DNA of 64,000 nucleotides from Bordetella ansorpii (GCF_900078705.1 NZ_FKIF01000001.1:434001-498000); one strand, 5' to 3'; shown: positions 12,506-22,095, counted from the stretch's first letter. The notes: generated by a model not told the origin, from the sequence alone. Program-made: numbers and translations.

Positions 12506-13344
12506 CAGCTTGTCCTCTTGCGGGCGAGCTTGGGATTGAGCGCATCGTTCAGCGCCTCGCCCACCAGGTTCAGCGCCAGCACGGTCACCAGGATGGCCAC
12601 GCCGGGAAACACGCTCATCCACCAGGCATCGCGCAGCACGCTTCGGGAGGCGCCGATGATGTAGCCCCAGGTCATCGCGTTGGGATCGCCCAGGCCCAGG
12701 AAGCTCAACGCGGATTCCAGCAGGATGGCGCTGGCCACCATCAGCGAGCCCGACACGATGACCGGCGACAGGCTGTTGGGCAGGATCTGCGTGAGGATGA
12801 TGCGGGTGTTGGACTGGCCGCTGAGCACCGCCGCCTGCACGAACTCGCGGTGCTTCATGCTCATGAACTCGGCGCGCACCAGCCGCGCCAGCGGCGGCCA
12901 CGACACCAGCGCGATCGCCAGGATGACGGTGCCGATGGTGGGGGTGAGGATCGCCACCAGCACCACCGCCAGGAAGAAGCCCGGAATGGTCTGGAACAGT
13001 TCGATGAAGCCGACGATCACCTGGTCGACCTTGCCGCCGTAGAAGCCGGCGACGGCGCCCACCGTGATGCCCACCAGGATGGACACGGCGGTGGACACCA
13101 CCGCCAGCACCAGCGTGACCCGCGCGCCGTAGGCGATGCCGGTGGCGATGTCGCGGCCCAGCGTGTCGGTGCCCAGCAGGGCGTCGTCCGACAGCGGCGG
13201 CATGTACGGGGCGTTGATGATGTCCCAGGGACTGTCGGGAAACAGCCAGCCCGCGCAAATGGCCATCGCGGCCACCAGCGCCAGCACGATCAGGCCGATG
13301 ATGCCGCCCTTGTGGCGGCTGAAAGCGTGGAAGAAGTCGTTCAT
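12505..13344 (-). CDS. Peptide ABC transporter permease, DppC type
   Basis: A 279-residue inner-membrane permease with six predicted membrane spans. The N-terminus carries the OppC/DppC-type first helix (residues 14-34), then a periplasmic loop, then the BPD transport domain from about residue 80. The EAA-type loop that contacts the ATPase is visible (EFVQAAVLSGQSN near 165). It lies between the DppB-like permease, 47 bases upstream, and the fused ATPase, which overlaps it by one base. Confidence 0.93.
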   Translation of the reverse strand: MNDFFHAFSRHKGGIIGLIVLALVAAMAICAGWLFPDSPWDIINAPYMPPLSDDALLGTDTLGRDIATGIAYGARVTLVLAVVSTAVSILVGITVGAVAGFYGGKVDQVIVGFIELFQTIPGFFLAVVLVAILTPTIGTVILAIALVSWPPLARLVRAEFMSMKHREFVQAAVLSGQSNTRIILTQILPNSLSPVIVSGSLMVASAILLESALSFLGLGDPNAMTWGYIIGASRSVLRDAWWMSVFPGVAILVTVLALNLVGEALNDALNPKLARKRTS

Positions 13345-13391
13345 GTCGGCTCAGCCAGGCTGCCTCGCGAAGGACAGCGGGAGTTGCGGAT

Positions 13392-14369
13392 TCATTTCAG
13401 TTCGATCCGGGGATCGGCCACCGTGTAGAGGATGTCGGTGACCAGGTTGACCACGACCACCACGATGGACGCCATGAAGAACACGCCCAGCAGCACGCTG
13501 TAGTCGCGCTGCACCAGCGCATCGAACGCCAGCCGGCCGATGCCGGGCCAGCCGAACACCGTCTCGACCAGCAGCGCGCCGCCGATCAGGTGTCCCGCCT
13601 GGATGCCGGCATACGTGATGACCGGCAGCAAGGCGTTGCGCAGCACATGGCGCGTGATGACGGTGCGTTCGGACAGCCCCTTGGCGCGCGCGGTCTTGAC
13701 GAAATCGAGCTGGCGGATCTCCAGCATCGAGGCGCGCGTCAGCCGCGTGTAGACGGCCATGTAGAACAGCCCCAGCGTGATCGCGGGCAGCATCAGGTGA
13801 CGGGCAATGTCGATGAAGCGCGCGACGCCCGTCAGCGAGGTGCCGACGCTTTCATAGCCGAAGGCCGGCAGCCACTGCAACTGCACCGAGAACACCAGCA
13901 CCAGCATCAGCCCCACCCAGAACAGCGGCGTGGCGTAGGCCAGCATGGCGACCGTGGTGATGACGGTATCGCCCCACTTCCCGACCCTGAGCGCGGCCTG
14001 GATGCCCAGCGCCATGCCGGCCAGCAAGGCGAAGGCGAAGGACGTCAGCGCCAGCAGCAGCGTGGCCGGCAACTGGTTCAGGATCAGCGTGGACACGGGC
14101 GCCTGCTGGCGATGCGAATAGCCCAGGTCGAAGACCGCGACGTGCTTCAGGTACGACATCAGTTGCACGGCGATGGGCCGGTCCAGGCCGAAGTCCTGCC
14201 GCAGCTTCTGGATGTACTGGGCATCCGCCGCGCCCGACTGGCCGGCCAGGATCTCGGCCGGATCGCCGGGCGCCGCGCGCACCAGGAAGAAGTTGAACAA
14301 GGCGATCATGAAGAGCACCAGGATGCTCTTGACGACCCGCCTGCCCAGGAAGGCGGCGATCCTGCTCAT
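13392..14369 (-). CDS. Peptide ABC transporter permease, DppB type
   Basis: A 325-residue inner-membrane permease with a DppB/OppB layout: an N-terminal membrane helix, a long periplasmic segment (about 30-95, containing APGDPAEILAGQ, typical of the family), then the transport domain with the EAA loop (DFVKTARAKGLSE). I chose ATG 14369, whose ATGA overlaps the stop of the binding-protein gene; an in-frame GTG at 14384 would add five residues. The protein forms the transmembrane heterodimer with the DppC-like protein. Confidence 0.93.
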   Translation of the reverse strand: MSRIAAFLGRRVVKSILVLFMIALFNFFLVRAAPGDPAEILAGQSGAADAQYIQKLRQDFGLDRPIAVQLMSYLKHVAVFDLGYSHRQQAPVSTLILNQLPATLLLALTSFAFALLAGMALGIQAALRVGKWGDTVITTVAMLAYATPLFWVGLMLVLVFSVQLQWLPAFGYESVGTSLTGVARFIDIARHLMLPAITLGLFYMAVYTRLTRASMLEIRQLDFVKTARAKGLSERTVITRHVLRNALLPVITYAGIQAGHLIGGALLVETVFGWPGIGRLAFDALVQRDYSVLLGVFFMASIVVVVVNLVTDILYTVADPRIELK

Positions 14370-15973
14370 TCTTTCGACAGCCACGTGTCGGCGTAATTGC
14401 CGACCACGCCCAGGCCCGTGGTGACGGCGTCATGCACGCGCTTGTTCAGCATGGTGCCGTAGTTGGTGTCGACGATCCACAAGAGCGGCACGTCCTCGAC
14501 CAGGATGCGCTGCACTTCCGAGTAGTACTTCTGGCGCTCGGCGTCGTCGCCGGCCGAGGCGGCCTTGGTGAACAGCTCGTCGACCTTCGGGTTGCTGTAC
14601 TGCGAGGTGTTGCTGAACATCACGCCCTTGCGGATGTTGCTGCTCAGGTAGGTGCGCGACACGCCGATGGCGGGGTCGCCATACTGGAACACGCCGTTGC
14701 CCGCCATGTCGTAGTCCCAGGCGCCCACGCGCGACACCCAGCCGCCCACGTCGGTGCTTTCCAGCGTCACGGCGATGCCGACCTTGGACAGGTTCTGCTT
14801 GATGTACTCGGCCATGCGGCGCGGCATCTCGCCATACGGCAGCGGGATCATGCTGACGGTGGCGCGCACGCCGTCGCCGTTGGGCTTCAGCCCCATCTCG
14901 TCGAGCAGCGCGATGGCCTTCTTGGGGTCGTACTCGTACTTCTTGACGTTGCCGTCATAGAAGCGCGTGTTGTGGTGGATCGGGCCGGTGGCCACCACGC
15001 CCTGGCCGAACATGATCTTCTCGGCGATGAACTTGCGGTTGACCGCATACATCAGGGCCTGGCGGAAACGCTTGTCATTGAAGGGCGCGCGGGCATTGTT
15101 CAGCTCGATCCACTGCATCGTCGACCAGTACTCGTAGCCCTTGTTGGTGTAGACCATGTTGGGCAGCTTGGCCACGCGCGGCACGTCCACGGGCTCCAGG
15201 TCCTGCAGCCAGGCCTGCATCACGGTGCCCTGTTCGATGGCCAGGCGGCGCGAGGCAGAGTCGGGAATCACGCGGTAGGTGATGCCGTCCAGGTACGGGC
15301 GCCCTTCCTTCCAGTACTTCTCGTTCTTCACCAGTTCGATGTAGGCGCCCCGCTCCCACTTCTTGAACTTGAAGGGGCCCGTGCCGATGGGATGGCTGTT
15401 GGCCGGGTTCTGCGCCACGGGCGTGTCCACGTCATACAGGTGCTTGGGCAGGATGGCGCCGCCGCCGATGTCGAACGCGTACAGGAAGGCCGCGTACGGC
15501 GCCTTCAGCTTGAACACCACGGTGTTCGCGTCGGGCGCGGTGACGGAGGCCACGTTCTCCATCAGGCCGCGGGTGCGCGGCGTCTTGGACAGCACTTTCT
15601 CGTACGAGAACACCACGTCGTCGGCGGAGAACGGCTTGCCGTCGTGCCAGGTCACGCCGGTCTGCAGATGGAAGGTGTAGGTGAGCTTGTCGTCCGACAC
15701 GTCCCACGACCTGGCCAGGCTGGGCAGCGGCTTGAGGTCGAACGAGTAGGTCAGCAGGCTCTCGAAGATCTTGCCGCCCACCATCTGCGTGCCGGCCACC
15801 TGCTGCACCGCCAGGTTCAGGCTGGGCGGTTCGGGATGCAGGATGGCGGTCAGCACGCCGCCATACTGCGGCGTCTCGGCGGCCTGGCTGGAAGGACTGA
15901 TGATCGCGGCGGCGGCGGCCACGGCGAACGCGCACTTGACGATGGCCCGGCGGGCCTGGTTGACCAACGGCAT
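14366..15973 (-). CDS. Peptide/solute-binding protein, SBP_bac_5 family
   Basis: A 535-residue periplasmic binding protein of the DppA/OppA family. An N-terminal signal peptide ends around residue 31 (AAAAIISPSSQA-AET). Family landmarks include LARSWDVSDDKLTYTFHLQTGVTWHDGKPF and the segment MYAVNRKFIAEKI. It would deliver a peptide-like or similar solute to the two permeases downstream. The signal sequence lacks a lipobox, so the protein is free in the periplasm. It is the first transporter gene of the operon, 36 bases after the M20 peptidase stop codon. Confidence 0.93.
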   Translation of the reverse strand: MPLVNQARRAIVKCAFAVAAAAAIISPSSQAAETPQYGGVLTAILHPEPPSLNLAVQQVAGTQMVGGKIFESLLTYSFDLKPLPSLARSWDVSDDKLTYTFHLQTGVTWHDGKPFSADDVVFSYEKVLSKTPRTRGLMENVASVTAPDANTVVFKLKAPYAAFLYAFDIGGGAILPKHLYDVDTPVAQNPANSHPIGTGPFKFKKWERGAYIELVKNEKYWKEGRPYLDGITYRVIPDSASRRLAIEQGTVMQAWLQDLEPVDVPRVAKLPNMVYTNKGYEYWSTMQWIELNNARAPFNDKRFRQALMYAVNRKFIAEKIMFGQGVVATGPIHHNTRFYDGNVKKYEYDPKKAIALLDEMGLKPNGDGVRATVSMIPLPYGEMPRRMAEYIKQNLSKVGIAVTLESTDVGGWVSRVGAWDYDMAGNGVFQYGDPAIGVSRTYLSSNIRKGVMFSNTSQYSNPKVDELFTKAASAGDDAERQKYYSEVQRILVEDVPLLWIVDTNYGTMLNKRVHDAVTTGLGVVGNYADTWLSKE

Positions 15974-16009
15974 GATTTCCCCTGTTATCGGCGTGATGGA
16001 TGGGCGGTG

Positions 16010-17332
16010 TCAGGCGAGCCGGGGCTCGACACCGCACCAGTCGTTCAGGAACAGCGCATACGTCTTGGCCACGCGCAGCATGCTTGCCACGCTGACGCTT
16101 TCGTTGAAGCCGTGATAGTTGCGCGAAACGGGCCCGTAGCACGTCACGGGGGCTTCCATCATGAAATGGAAGTGGCGCCCGTCGGTGGTGCCCGTCAGCG
16201 CCACGGGCCTGGGCGCTTCGCCGGTCACGTGCCGGTGCTTGGCGGCCAGCAATTGCAGGGCAGGCACGTCCAGGTCGTACTCGCAGCCGGGCGCGTGGAA
16301 GCCCTCGTAGCGGATCCTGAATTGGGTATCCGGCTGGCCGACAGCCTGCTCCACCTGGCGGATGGCGGCCTCGATGCGCGCCTTGGCGGTCTCGATGGGC
16401 ATGTCCGGATAGCACGACAGGCGCAGGCCCAGCGTGCATACGCTGGGCACCGACGAGTTCCAGTCGCCGGCATGGATCTGGCCGAGATTGAAGTTGATGG
16501 GATGCTCATGTTCGCGATAGGCCGGATGGCGGTTCCCGGGCAGGTTCCACTCGTGCTCGATCTGCTTGACCGCCTCCATCACGCGCAGGCCGATGTCCAC
16601 GGGATTGATGCCCGTGGTCATGTGGGAGGCGTGGGCCGGCTTGCCGACGATGTCCACGTACATCCAGAACACGCCGACCTGGGCCGACATCATGCCCTCA
16701 TGCGTGGGTTCGGGAATCAGCACCGCGTCGAAGGATGTCAGCCTGGCCGCGCCGATGGCGCTTTGCAGCGCGGACACCGAGGCCAGCGTGCCGTTGCCGG
16801 TGTTCTCTTCCTCCAGCACGCCGTTGAAACCCACCTGGGCGGCGGGCTGCATGCCCAGGTCCCGCAGCGCCTTGAACGCGGCCAGCGCGCAGACGATGCC
16901 GGCCTTCATGTCGCCCGCGCCGCGGCCATACAGCCAGCCGTCGTGCAGGCCGCCCTTGAACGGCGATTCGGTCCAGAACTCCTCGGGCCCCGTGGGCACC
17001 ACGTCCAGGTGGCCGTTGAACAGCACCGAGCGGCCCGTGGCCTGCCGCGGCTGATGGCAGGCCAGCACGTTGTAGCGGCCGCCATCGGGGCAGCACGCGG
17101 GCGAGTACAGGGGCAGATCCTTGATGGCCTCGGTGCGCAGCACGATGCGCTCGCTTTGCAGGCCCAGCTTCGCCAGCTCGGCCTCCATGAATTCGGCGGC
17201 CGGCGTTTCCTGCCCCGGCAGGCTGCGGCATTGCACGAAACGCGACAAGGTGTCGGTCATGTACGGCTCCAACCCATCGACAGCGGCCTCGATGGCGGCC
17301 GCGGCCAGCTTGCGCGGCTGTACTTCGCTCAT
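16010..17332 (-). CDS. M20 family metallopeptidase/deacylase (ArgE/DapE-like)
   Basis: A 440-residue M20 enzyme. The metal and catalytic residues are visible: His108 and Asp110 in FNGHLDVVP, Asp141 in GRGAGDMKAG, and the glutamate cluster at 174-176 in LEEENTGNG. The dimerisation lid domain is about 225-335. The family removes acyl groups from N-acylated amino acids or diamino acids; this member is probably cytoplasmic because no signal peptide is present. It is the promoter-proximal gene of the importer operon and is divergent from the IclR regulator, so import followed by deacylation of the same compound is likely. The exact substrate is open. Confidence 0.9.
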   Translation of the reverse strand: MSEVQPRKLAAAAIEAAVDGLEPYMTDTLSRFVQCRSLPGQETPAAEFMEAELAKLGLQSERIVLRTEAIKDLPLYSPACCPDGGRYNVLACHQPRQATGRSVLFNGHLDVVPTGPEEFWTESPFKGGLHDGWLYGRGAGDMKAGIVCALAAFKALRDLGMQPAAQVGFNGVLEEENTGNGTLASVSALQSAIGAARLTSFDAVLIPEPTHEGMMSAQVGVFWMYVDIVGKPAHASHMTTGINPVDIGLRVMEAVKQIEHEWNLPGNRHPAYREHEHPINFNLGQIHAGDWNSSVPSVCTLGLRLSCYPDMPIETAKARIEAAIRQVEQAVGQPDTQFRIRYEGFHAPGCEYDLDVPALQLLAAKHRHVTGEAPRPVALTGTTDGRHFHFMMEAPVTCYGPVSRNYHGFNESVSVASMLRVAKTYALFLNDWCGVEPRLA

Positions 17333-17428
17333 TTCGTCCCTCCAAGCCTCGCGACGCGCGAGGCGTTCGGCAAAAAAACCGGATCGGTATCACCCGTCGG
17401 GCGGTCCGCGCGGGACACACCCGGATAA

Positions 17429-17468
17429 GTATCTAATATTGATACCTATAAATCGATGATTGATATCA
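17429..17468. promoter_or_regulatory. Candidate IclR operator/divergent promoter region
   Basis: An AT-rich island in an otherwise GC-rich 291-bp divergent intergenic region. It contains GTATC (17429-17433) paired with GATAC (17441-17445) across seven bases, and the palindrome TGATATCA at 17461-17468. The location, between the M20 gene and the iclR-like gene, fits an operator controlling one or both. No binding evidence is available. Confidence 0.45.
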
Positions 17469-17623
17469 TAGGAGCGACTATCAACCCATGAACGCATTTT
17501 CGAAAGGGGTGATTTCCCTAGGATCCGAAACTGAAAGGGCCGTTAAAGTGGCGGTCTGGCAACAGGGGACTCCAGCGCCGTACCCTGGATGGCAACCCCG
17601 ATCACATTCAATAGAGACAATGC

Positions 17624-18388
17624 ATGGGCAGTGTGGACACCCGTTTCAATCAATCCGTGGCCAAGGCGTTCGACATCCTCGAAGCCTTCGGCGTACGTCC
17701 CGGCCCCTTGAGCCTGAGCGAACTGATCGAGATCTCGAACCTGGACCGCAACTCGACGTTGCGCATGCTGCACACGCTGGTGGCGCTGGGCTATCTCGAA
17801 CGCGGGCCCAATCAACGGGGCTACGTGCTGGGCAAGAAAATCCTGCGCCGCACCTTCGACTACCTGCGCGGCAATCCCTTGATCGAACGCGCCAACCCGG
17901 TGCTGATCGAGCTGCAGCAGGATGCCGACGAAGGCGTGGACCTGAGCCTGCACGACGACCTGGACATCGTCTATGCGCTGCGCAGGCAGACGCGGCGCCG
18001 CTATTACTTCGCCACGCTGGTGGGGCGCACCATGCCGGTGTATCGCTCGTGCGCCGGGCGGGCCATCATGGCGCACCTGTCCGATGATCGGGTCGACGAC
18101 ATCCTGGCGCGCTCCGATCTCGCGGCGGCCACGCCGCACACGCTGACGGACCCGCAAGACATCTGGCGAAAGGTGCTGGAGGCCCGCGCGAACGGGTTCG
18201 CACAGACGGTGCAGGAATCGTTGTTGGGTGAACTGGCCGTGTCGGCCGCCGTGCTGGACCGCAACGGCCTGCCCATCGCCGCGATCCACATCTATGGCCA
18301 GTTGTCGCAATGGACGCCGGAGGCGTTCTCGCATCGTTTCGGCCCGATGGTGATCAACGCCGCCCAGGCGCTCAGCGACAAGCACTGA
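17624..18388 (+). CDS. IclR family transcriptional regulator
   Basis: A 254-residue IclR-type regulator. The N-terminal winged helix-turn-helix covers residues 8-70 (SVAKAFDILEAF, then LSELIEISNLDRNSTLRMLHTLVALGYL), followed by the IclR effector domain (about 80-250). The start is the ATG at 17624 (MGSVDTRFNQS). It is transcribed away from the M20-ABC-amidase operon, so it probably senses the imported compound and regulates that operon and itself. The direction of control (repressor or activator) cannot be told from the sequence. Confidence 0.92.
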   Translation: MGSVDTRFNQSVAKAFDILEAFGVRPGPLSLSELIEISNLDRNSTLRMLHTLVALGYLERGPNQRGYVLGKKILRRTFDYLRGNPLIERANPVLIELQQDADEGVDLSLHDDLDIVYALRRQTRRRYYFATLVGRTMPVYRSCAGRAIMAHLSDDRVDDILARSDLAAATPHTLTDPQDIWRKVLEARANGFAQTVQESLLGELAVSAAVLDRNGLPIAAIHIYGQLSQWTPEAFSHRFGPMVINAAQALSDKH

Positions 18389-18429
18389 CGGGGCCTGTGC
18401 CTCACTCATGCGCGGGCCGGCACGACGGC

Positions 18430-18458
18430 GGGCCGGCCTGAAAGCGTGGCGCCGGCCC
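18430..18458 (+). terminator. Possible hairpin after the IclR gene
   Basis: An 8-bp GC stem, GGGCCGGC (18430-18437) with GCCGGCCC (18451-18458), 42 bases after the iclR stop. No T-tract follows, so it may only be a composition effect. Confidence 0.3.
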
Positions 18459-18468
18459 GCCAAAAGAA

Positions 18469-18490
18469 AACGCCCCGATGAAGGGGCGTT
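18469..18490 (-). terminator. Rho-independent terminator after the SsuC-like permease gene
   Basis: An 8-bp stem AACGCCCC/GGGGCGTT with a six-base loop. Reading along the minus strand it is followed by TTCTTTTGG, a reasonable T-tract. It lies about 90 bases beyond the stop of the permease gene at 18577 and would end that operon. Its A-rich left flank means it could also work weakly for the convergent regulator gene. Confidence 0.7.
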
Positions 18491-18576
18491 GCAGCACGCA
18501 CGCGGTTTTCAGGCACGGCCCGCGCGCGTGGAAGGCCTGGACCGACACGCGCCTGGCGCATCGGTCCGGGTGGGGA

Positions 18577-19371
18577 TCACAGCTTCTCGGTCTCGCCCGA
18601 CCGGGGCTGCCACTTCATCAGGCGTTTCTCGCCCACGCTGACGATGTAGTCCAGCACCAGCGCGAAGGCGGTCAGCACGATGATGCCCGCGAACACCGTG
18701 TTCACGTCCAGCGTGCCTTCGGCCTGAAGAATCAGGTAACCGACGCCGCTGGCCGAGCCCAGGTATTCGCCCACCACCGCACCCACGAAGGCCAGGCCCA
18801 CCGAGGTATGCAGGCTGGAGAACACCCAGCTGGTGGCCGAGGGCAGGTAGACGTGGCGCAGCAACTGCTGTCGGCGCGCGCCCAGCATGCGGGCGTTGTC
18901 CAGCAGCGTGGGGCTGACTTCGCGCACGCCCTGGTACACGTTGAAGAACACGATGAAGAACACCAGCGTGACCGCCAGCGCCACCTTGGACCAGATGCCC
19001 AGGCCGAACCACATGCCGAAGATGGGCGCCAGGATGACGCGCGGCATGGAATTGGCGGCGGTGATGTAGGGGTCGAGCACGGCGCTGACCTTGCGCGACA
19101 GGCCCAGCCACAGGCCCGCGCCCAGGCCGGCGACGGTGCCGATGATGAAGGCCAGCACGGTTTCGGTCAGGGTGATCCACAGATGCCGGTAGATGTCGCC
19201 CTCGACCACGAACCAACTCCAGATGCGCTGTGCGACCTGTAGCGGTTGCCCGAAGAAGAACGCGACCTTCGGACTGGCGGAAGCGAAATGCCAGGTGCCC
19301 AGGATGACGAGCAGCAGACCCAGTTGCCAGATACGCAGCGTGGCGGAACCCGATTTGAACGACTTGGACAT
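18577..19371 (-). CDS. ABC transporter permease, SsuC/TauC type
   Basis: A 264-residue inner-membrane permease with about six membrane helices and the BPD transport domain. The EAA-type loop is visible in SPTLLDNARMLGARRQQLLRHV. The start at 19371 (MSKSFKSGS) lies four bases after the ATPase stop; a 16-residue longer version is possible but would overlap the ATPase gene. It belongs with the ATPase and binding protein of the same operon. This family transports sulfonates, nitrate, thiamine precursors and other small solutes; nothing in the sequence singles one out. Confidence 0.92.
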   Translation of the reverse strand: MSKSFKSGSATLRIWQLGLLLVILGTWHFASASPKVAFFFGQPLQVAQRIWSWFVVEGDIYRHLWITLTETVLAFIIGTVAGLGAGLWLGLSRKVSAVLDPYITAANSMPRVILAPIFGMWFGLGIWSKVALAVTLVFFIVFFNVYQGVREVSPTLLDNARMLGARRQQLLRHVYLPSATSWVFSSLHTSVGLAFVGAVVGEYLGSASGVGYLILQAEGTLDVNTVFAGIIVLTAFALVLDYIVSVGEKRLMKWQPRSGETEKL

Positions 19372-19375
19372 GGCT

Positions 19376-20185
19376 TCAGGCTCGCTTCTGCTGGGCATAG
19401 CCCTTGAGGACTTCTTCACGCAGCACGTCCCAGATGGCGGCGTGCAGTTCGACGAAGCGCGGATGCGTGCGCACTTCGGCCACGTCGCGGGGACGCGGCA
19501 GGTCGATGGCGAATTCGCCGATGGGATGCGTGCCGGGACCGGCGGACAGCACCACCACGCGGTCGCTCATGGCGATGGCTTCGTCCAGGTCGTGCGTGAT
19601 GAACAGCACTGCCTTGCGCTTGGCCATCCACAGTTCCAGGACCTCGTTCTCCATCAGTTGGCGCGTCTGGATGTCCAGCGCCGAGAACGGCTCGTCCATC
19701 AGGATGATGTCGGGATCGCGGATCAGCGTCTGCGCCAGCATGGTGCGCTTGCGCATGCCGCCGGACATCTGGTGCGGGTAGCGGTCCTCGAAACCGCCCA
19801 GGCCGACACGGCGCATCCACTCGCGGCCGCGCTGCTGGGCCTCGGCGCGCGCGGCGCCCGCGAACTCCAGGCCCGCGGTGACGTTGTCCAGCGCGCTGCG
19901 CCACGGCAGCAGCGCCTCACCCTGGAACATGTAGCCGGCGCGCTCGTTGATGCCGGTCAGCGGCTTGCCGAACACCTTGACCTGCCCGGACGACGGCGCC
20001 AGCAGGCCGGCGCCGACGTTCAGCAGGGTGGACTTGCCGCAGCCGGTGGGACCGACCACGGAGACGAACTCGCCCGGGGCGATGGCAATGGTGGCGTCCT
20101 GCACCGCCGTGTAGCGCTTGCCGCCGCCCTCACGCGCGGCAAAGGTGCAGGTGATGCCCTCGAGCGACAGTGCTGCATCAGCCAT
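19376..20185 (-). CDS. ABC transporter ATPase, SsuB/TauB type
   Basis: A 269-residue ATPase with Walker A GPTGCGKST, the signature MSGGMRKRTMLAQ, Walker B IILMDEPFSALD and the H-loop FITHDLDEA. The signature reads SGGMRKR rather than SGGQRQR, as is common in the nitrate/sulfonate/taurine group. Its start overlaps the end of the binding-protein gene by eight bases, and the permease follows four bases after its stop. It powers this three-gene importer. Confidence 0.93.
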   Translation of the reverse strand: MADAALSLEGITCTFAAREGGGKRYTAVQDATIAIAPGEFVSVVGPTGCGKSTLLNVGAGLLAPSSGQVKVFGKPLTGINERAGYMFQGEALLPWRSALDNVTAGLEFAGAARAEAQQRGREWMRRVGLGGFEDRYPHQMSGGMRKRTMLAQTLIRDPDIILMDEPFSALDIQTRQLMENEVLELWMAKRKAVLFITHDLDEAIAMSDRVVVLSAGPGTHPIGEFAIDLPRPRDVAEVRTHPRFVELHAAIWDVLREEVLKGYAQQKRA

Positions 20186-21209
20186 TTGCGTACTTCTGGT
20201 TGGCTCGCTTGACGAACTCGTTGGTGAAGGTCTTGGACAGGTCGATCTTGGACTCGTCCATCTGCACGTAGCTCAGCAGCGCCTTCAGGGCGGTCTGGGC
20301 GCCGTCGTCGGGGAACGAGCCGTCCGGCGAGATGCCTTCCTTGCTCTTGGTCAGCGAAGCCTTGTACACCTCGGGCTCGCCCAGCAGGTAGCTGGCGGGC
20401 ACGGCGCGGGCGATCTCGTCGGGCGAGGCGCGGGCGATCCACTTGTCGGCGCGCACGATGGCGTTGGCCAGCGCCTGGGCCGTGTTGGGGTTGGCGCTGA
20501 TGAAGTCCTGCGAGGCGTACAGGCAGCCGGCCGGCATGTTGCCGCCGAAAGTGTCGACCGTGTCCTTCAGCTTGCGGGTATCGACGATGACCTGGACATC
20601 GCCCGCGGTTTCCAGCGCGGACATCACCGGGTCGAGGTTGGCGATGGCGTCGATCTGGCCGCTGCGCAGCGCGGTGACCGCGCCCGCGCCGGCGCCCACG
20701 CCGATGAAGGCCACGTCGGACGGCTTCATGCCGTGCTTGGCCAGGAAGAAGTTGACCAGCATGCTGGTCGACGAGCCCGGCGCGGTGACGCCGACCTTCT
20801 TGCCCTTCAGGTCGGCGGGCGTCTTGTAGCCCATCTTGGAGGACACGCCCAGCACGATCATCGGCGCACGGCCCTGCAGCACGAAGGCGCGGTAGAACTG
20901 GCCCTTCGATTGCAGGTTGATGGTGTGCTCGTAGGCGCCGGAGCAGACATCCGCGCTGCCGCCGACCACGGCCTGCAGCGCCTTGGAACCGCCGGCGAAG
21001 TCGGCGATGCTGACGTTCAGGCCTTCGTCCTTGAAGTAGCCGCGCGCTTCGGCGATGGACAGCGGCAGGTAGTAGACCAGGGCCTTGCCGCCGACGGCGA
21101 TCTGGACACTGGACTTCTCGGGTTTCTGGGCGCGCACGATGGCGGGGGCCAGGCTGAGCGTGCCGGCGACGCCGGCCAGCTTCAGCAGATCACGACGAGT
21201 GACTGACAT
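20178..21209 (-). CDS. ABC transporter substrate-binding protein (NMT1/SsuA-like) with Tat-type signal
   Basis: A 343-residue periplasmic binding protein. The N-terminus is a twin-arginine signal (TRRDLLKLAGVAGTLSLAP, cleavage near AIVRA-QKP). The mature part has two lobes of the NMT1/THI5-like type. The start at 21209 is preceded by AGGAGA eight bases upstream; a 12-residue longer frame lacks such a site and would bury the RR motif. Tat export suggests the protein folds before export. First gene of the importer operon; ligand unknown, with sulfonates, nitrate, pyrimidine precursors or aromatic acids all possible. Confidence 0.9.
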   Translation of the reverse strand: MSVTRRDLLKLAGVAGTLSLAPAIVRAQKPEKSSVQIAVGGKALVYYLPLSIAEARGYFKDEGLNVSIADFAGGSKALQAVVGGSADVCSGAYEHTINLQSKGQFYRAFVLQGRAPMIVLGVSSKMGYKTPADLKGKKVGVTAPGSSTSMLVNFFLAKHGMKPSDVAFIGVGAGAGAVTALRSGQIDAIANLDPVMSALETAGDVQVIVDTRKLKDTVDTFGGNMPAGCLYASQDFISANPNTAQALANAIVRADKWIARASPDEIARAVPASYLLGEPEVYKASLTKSKEGISPDGSFPDDGAQTALKALLSYVQMDESKIDLSKTFTNEFVKRANQKYANG

Positions 21210-21480
21210 GGATGTTGTCTCCTGTTGGGCCGCGCGGGGCGGCATGGCAACTTGCCCGGACGATCCACGGGAAATTGCGTACCGTTTTGCCGGTCTGCGC
21301 CGGCTTCGATTGCCGCAGCATCATACCCCAGCGTCCAGGGGCGATCCTCGGGATGATCCCGTAGAAAGGTGATCGGAGGGGCTGAACGGGGGGCGCGGCG
21401 GGCCGGCGGCGAGCGTTCGCAACGCGGACAGGCGTCCGGACACCCGGCCGTGCGAGACGCCTTTCAGGGGCGGCAGGCCC

Positions 21481-22095
21481 CTAGGACTCGCGGCGCTCCA
21501 TCAGCGCCCAGGCAATGGTGCCTGCGTCCACGTATTCGAGTTCGCTGCCCGCTGGCACGCCGCGCGCCAGACGGGTGACTTTCAGCCCCAGGCCGGACAG
21601 CGCCTCGCTGACGAAATGCGCGGTGGTCTCGCCCTCCGCGGTGAAGTTGGTGGCCAGGATGACTTCCTGCACCACCCCGTCGGCGGCGCGGTCGATCAGG
21701 CGCTGGAAATCCAGCTCGCGCGGGCCTATTCCTTCGAGCGGCGCGACACGGCCCATCAACACGTAATACAGGCCGCGGTAGCCGTGGCTGGACTCGATCA
21801 TGTTCTGGTCGGCGGGCGTCTCGACCACGCACAGCACCGACGCATCCCGCTTGGGATTGGCGCAGACCGAACAGATCTCTTCGTCGGCCTCGGTGAAACT
21901 GTTGCAACGGGCGCAATGACGCAGGTTCTGCACCGCGCCGGACAGGGCGCGACCCAGGATGTCGGCCCCTTGCAGGTCGTGCTGCAACAGGTGATAGGCC
22001 ATTCTGCGGGCCGAGCGCACGCCCACGCCCGGCAGGCGGCGCAGCGCTTCGATCAGCGCGACCAGGGGTTGAGGCTCGGGAAGCTGGGAGTCCAT
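21481..22095 (-). CDS. recR: Recombination protein RecR
   Basis: A 204-residue RecR acting with RecF and RecO to load RecA at gaps. It has the N-terminal helix-hairpin-helix ([22 protein letters not shown]), the C4 zinc finger (CARCNSF...CSVC, about 61-78), a Toprim domain beginning [15 protein letters not shown], and a C-terminal Walker-like region. It is the last gene of the classical dnaX-ybaB-recR cluster and starts 43 bases after the ybaB stop. Confidence 0.97.
   Translation of the reverse strand: MDSQLPEPQPLVALIEALRRLPGVGVRSARRMAYHLLQHDLQGADILGRALSGAVQNLRHCARCNSFTEADEEICSVCANPKRDASVLCVVETPADQNMIESSHGYRGLYYVLMGRVAPLEGIGPRELDFQRLIDRAADGVVQEVILATNFTAEGETTAHFVSEALSGLGLKVTRLARGVPAGSELEYVDAGTIAWALMERRES

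Noticed and set aside
13392-14384. GTG start at 14384 for the DppB-like gene
   Set aside because: The ATG at 14369 overlaps the upstream stop by four bases, which is the usual coupled arrangement, and GTG has no ribosome site.
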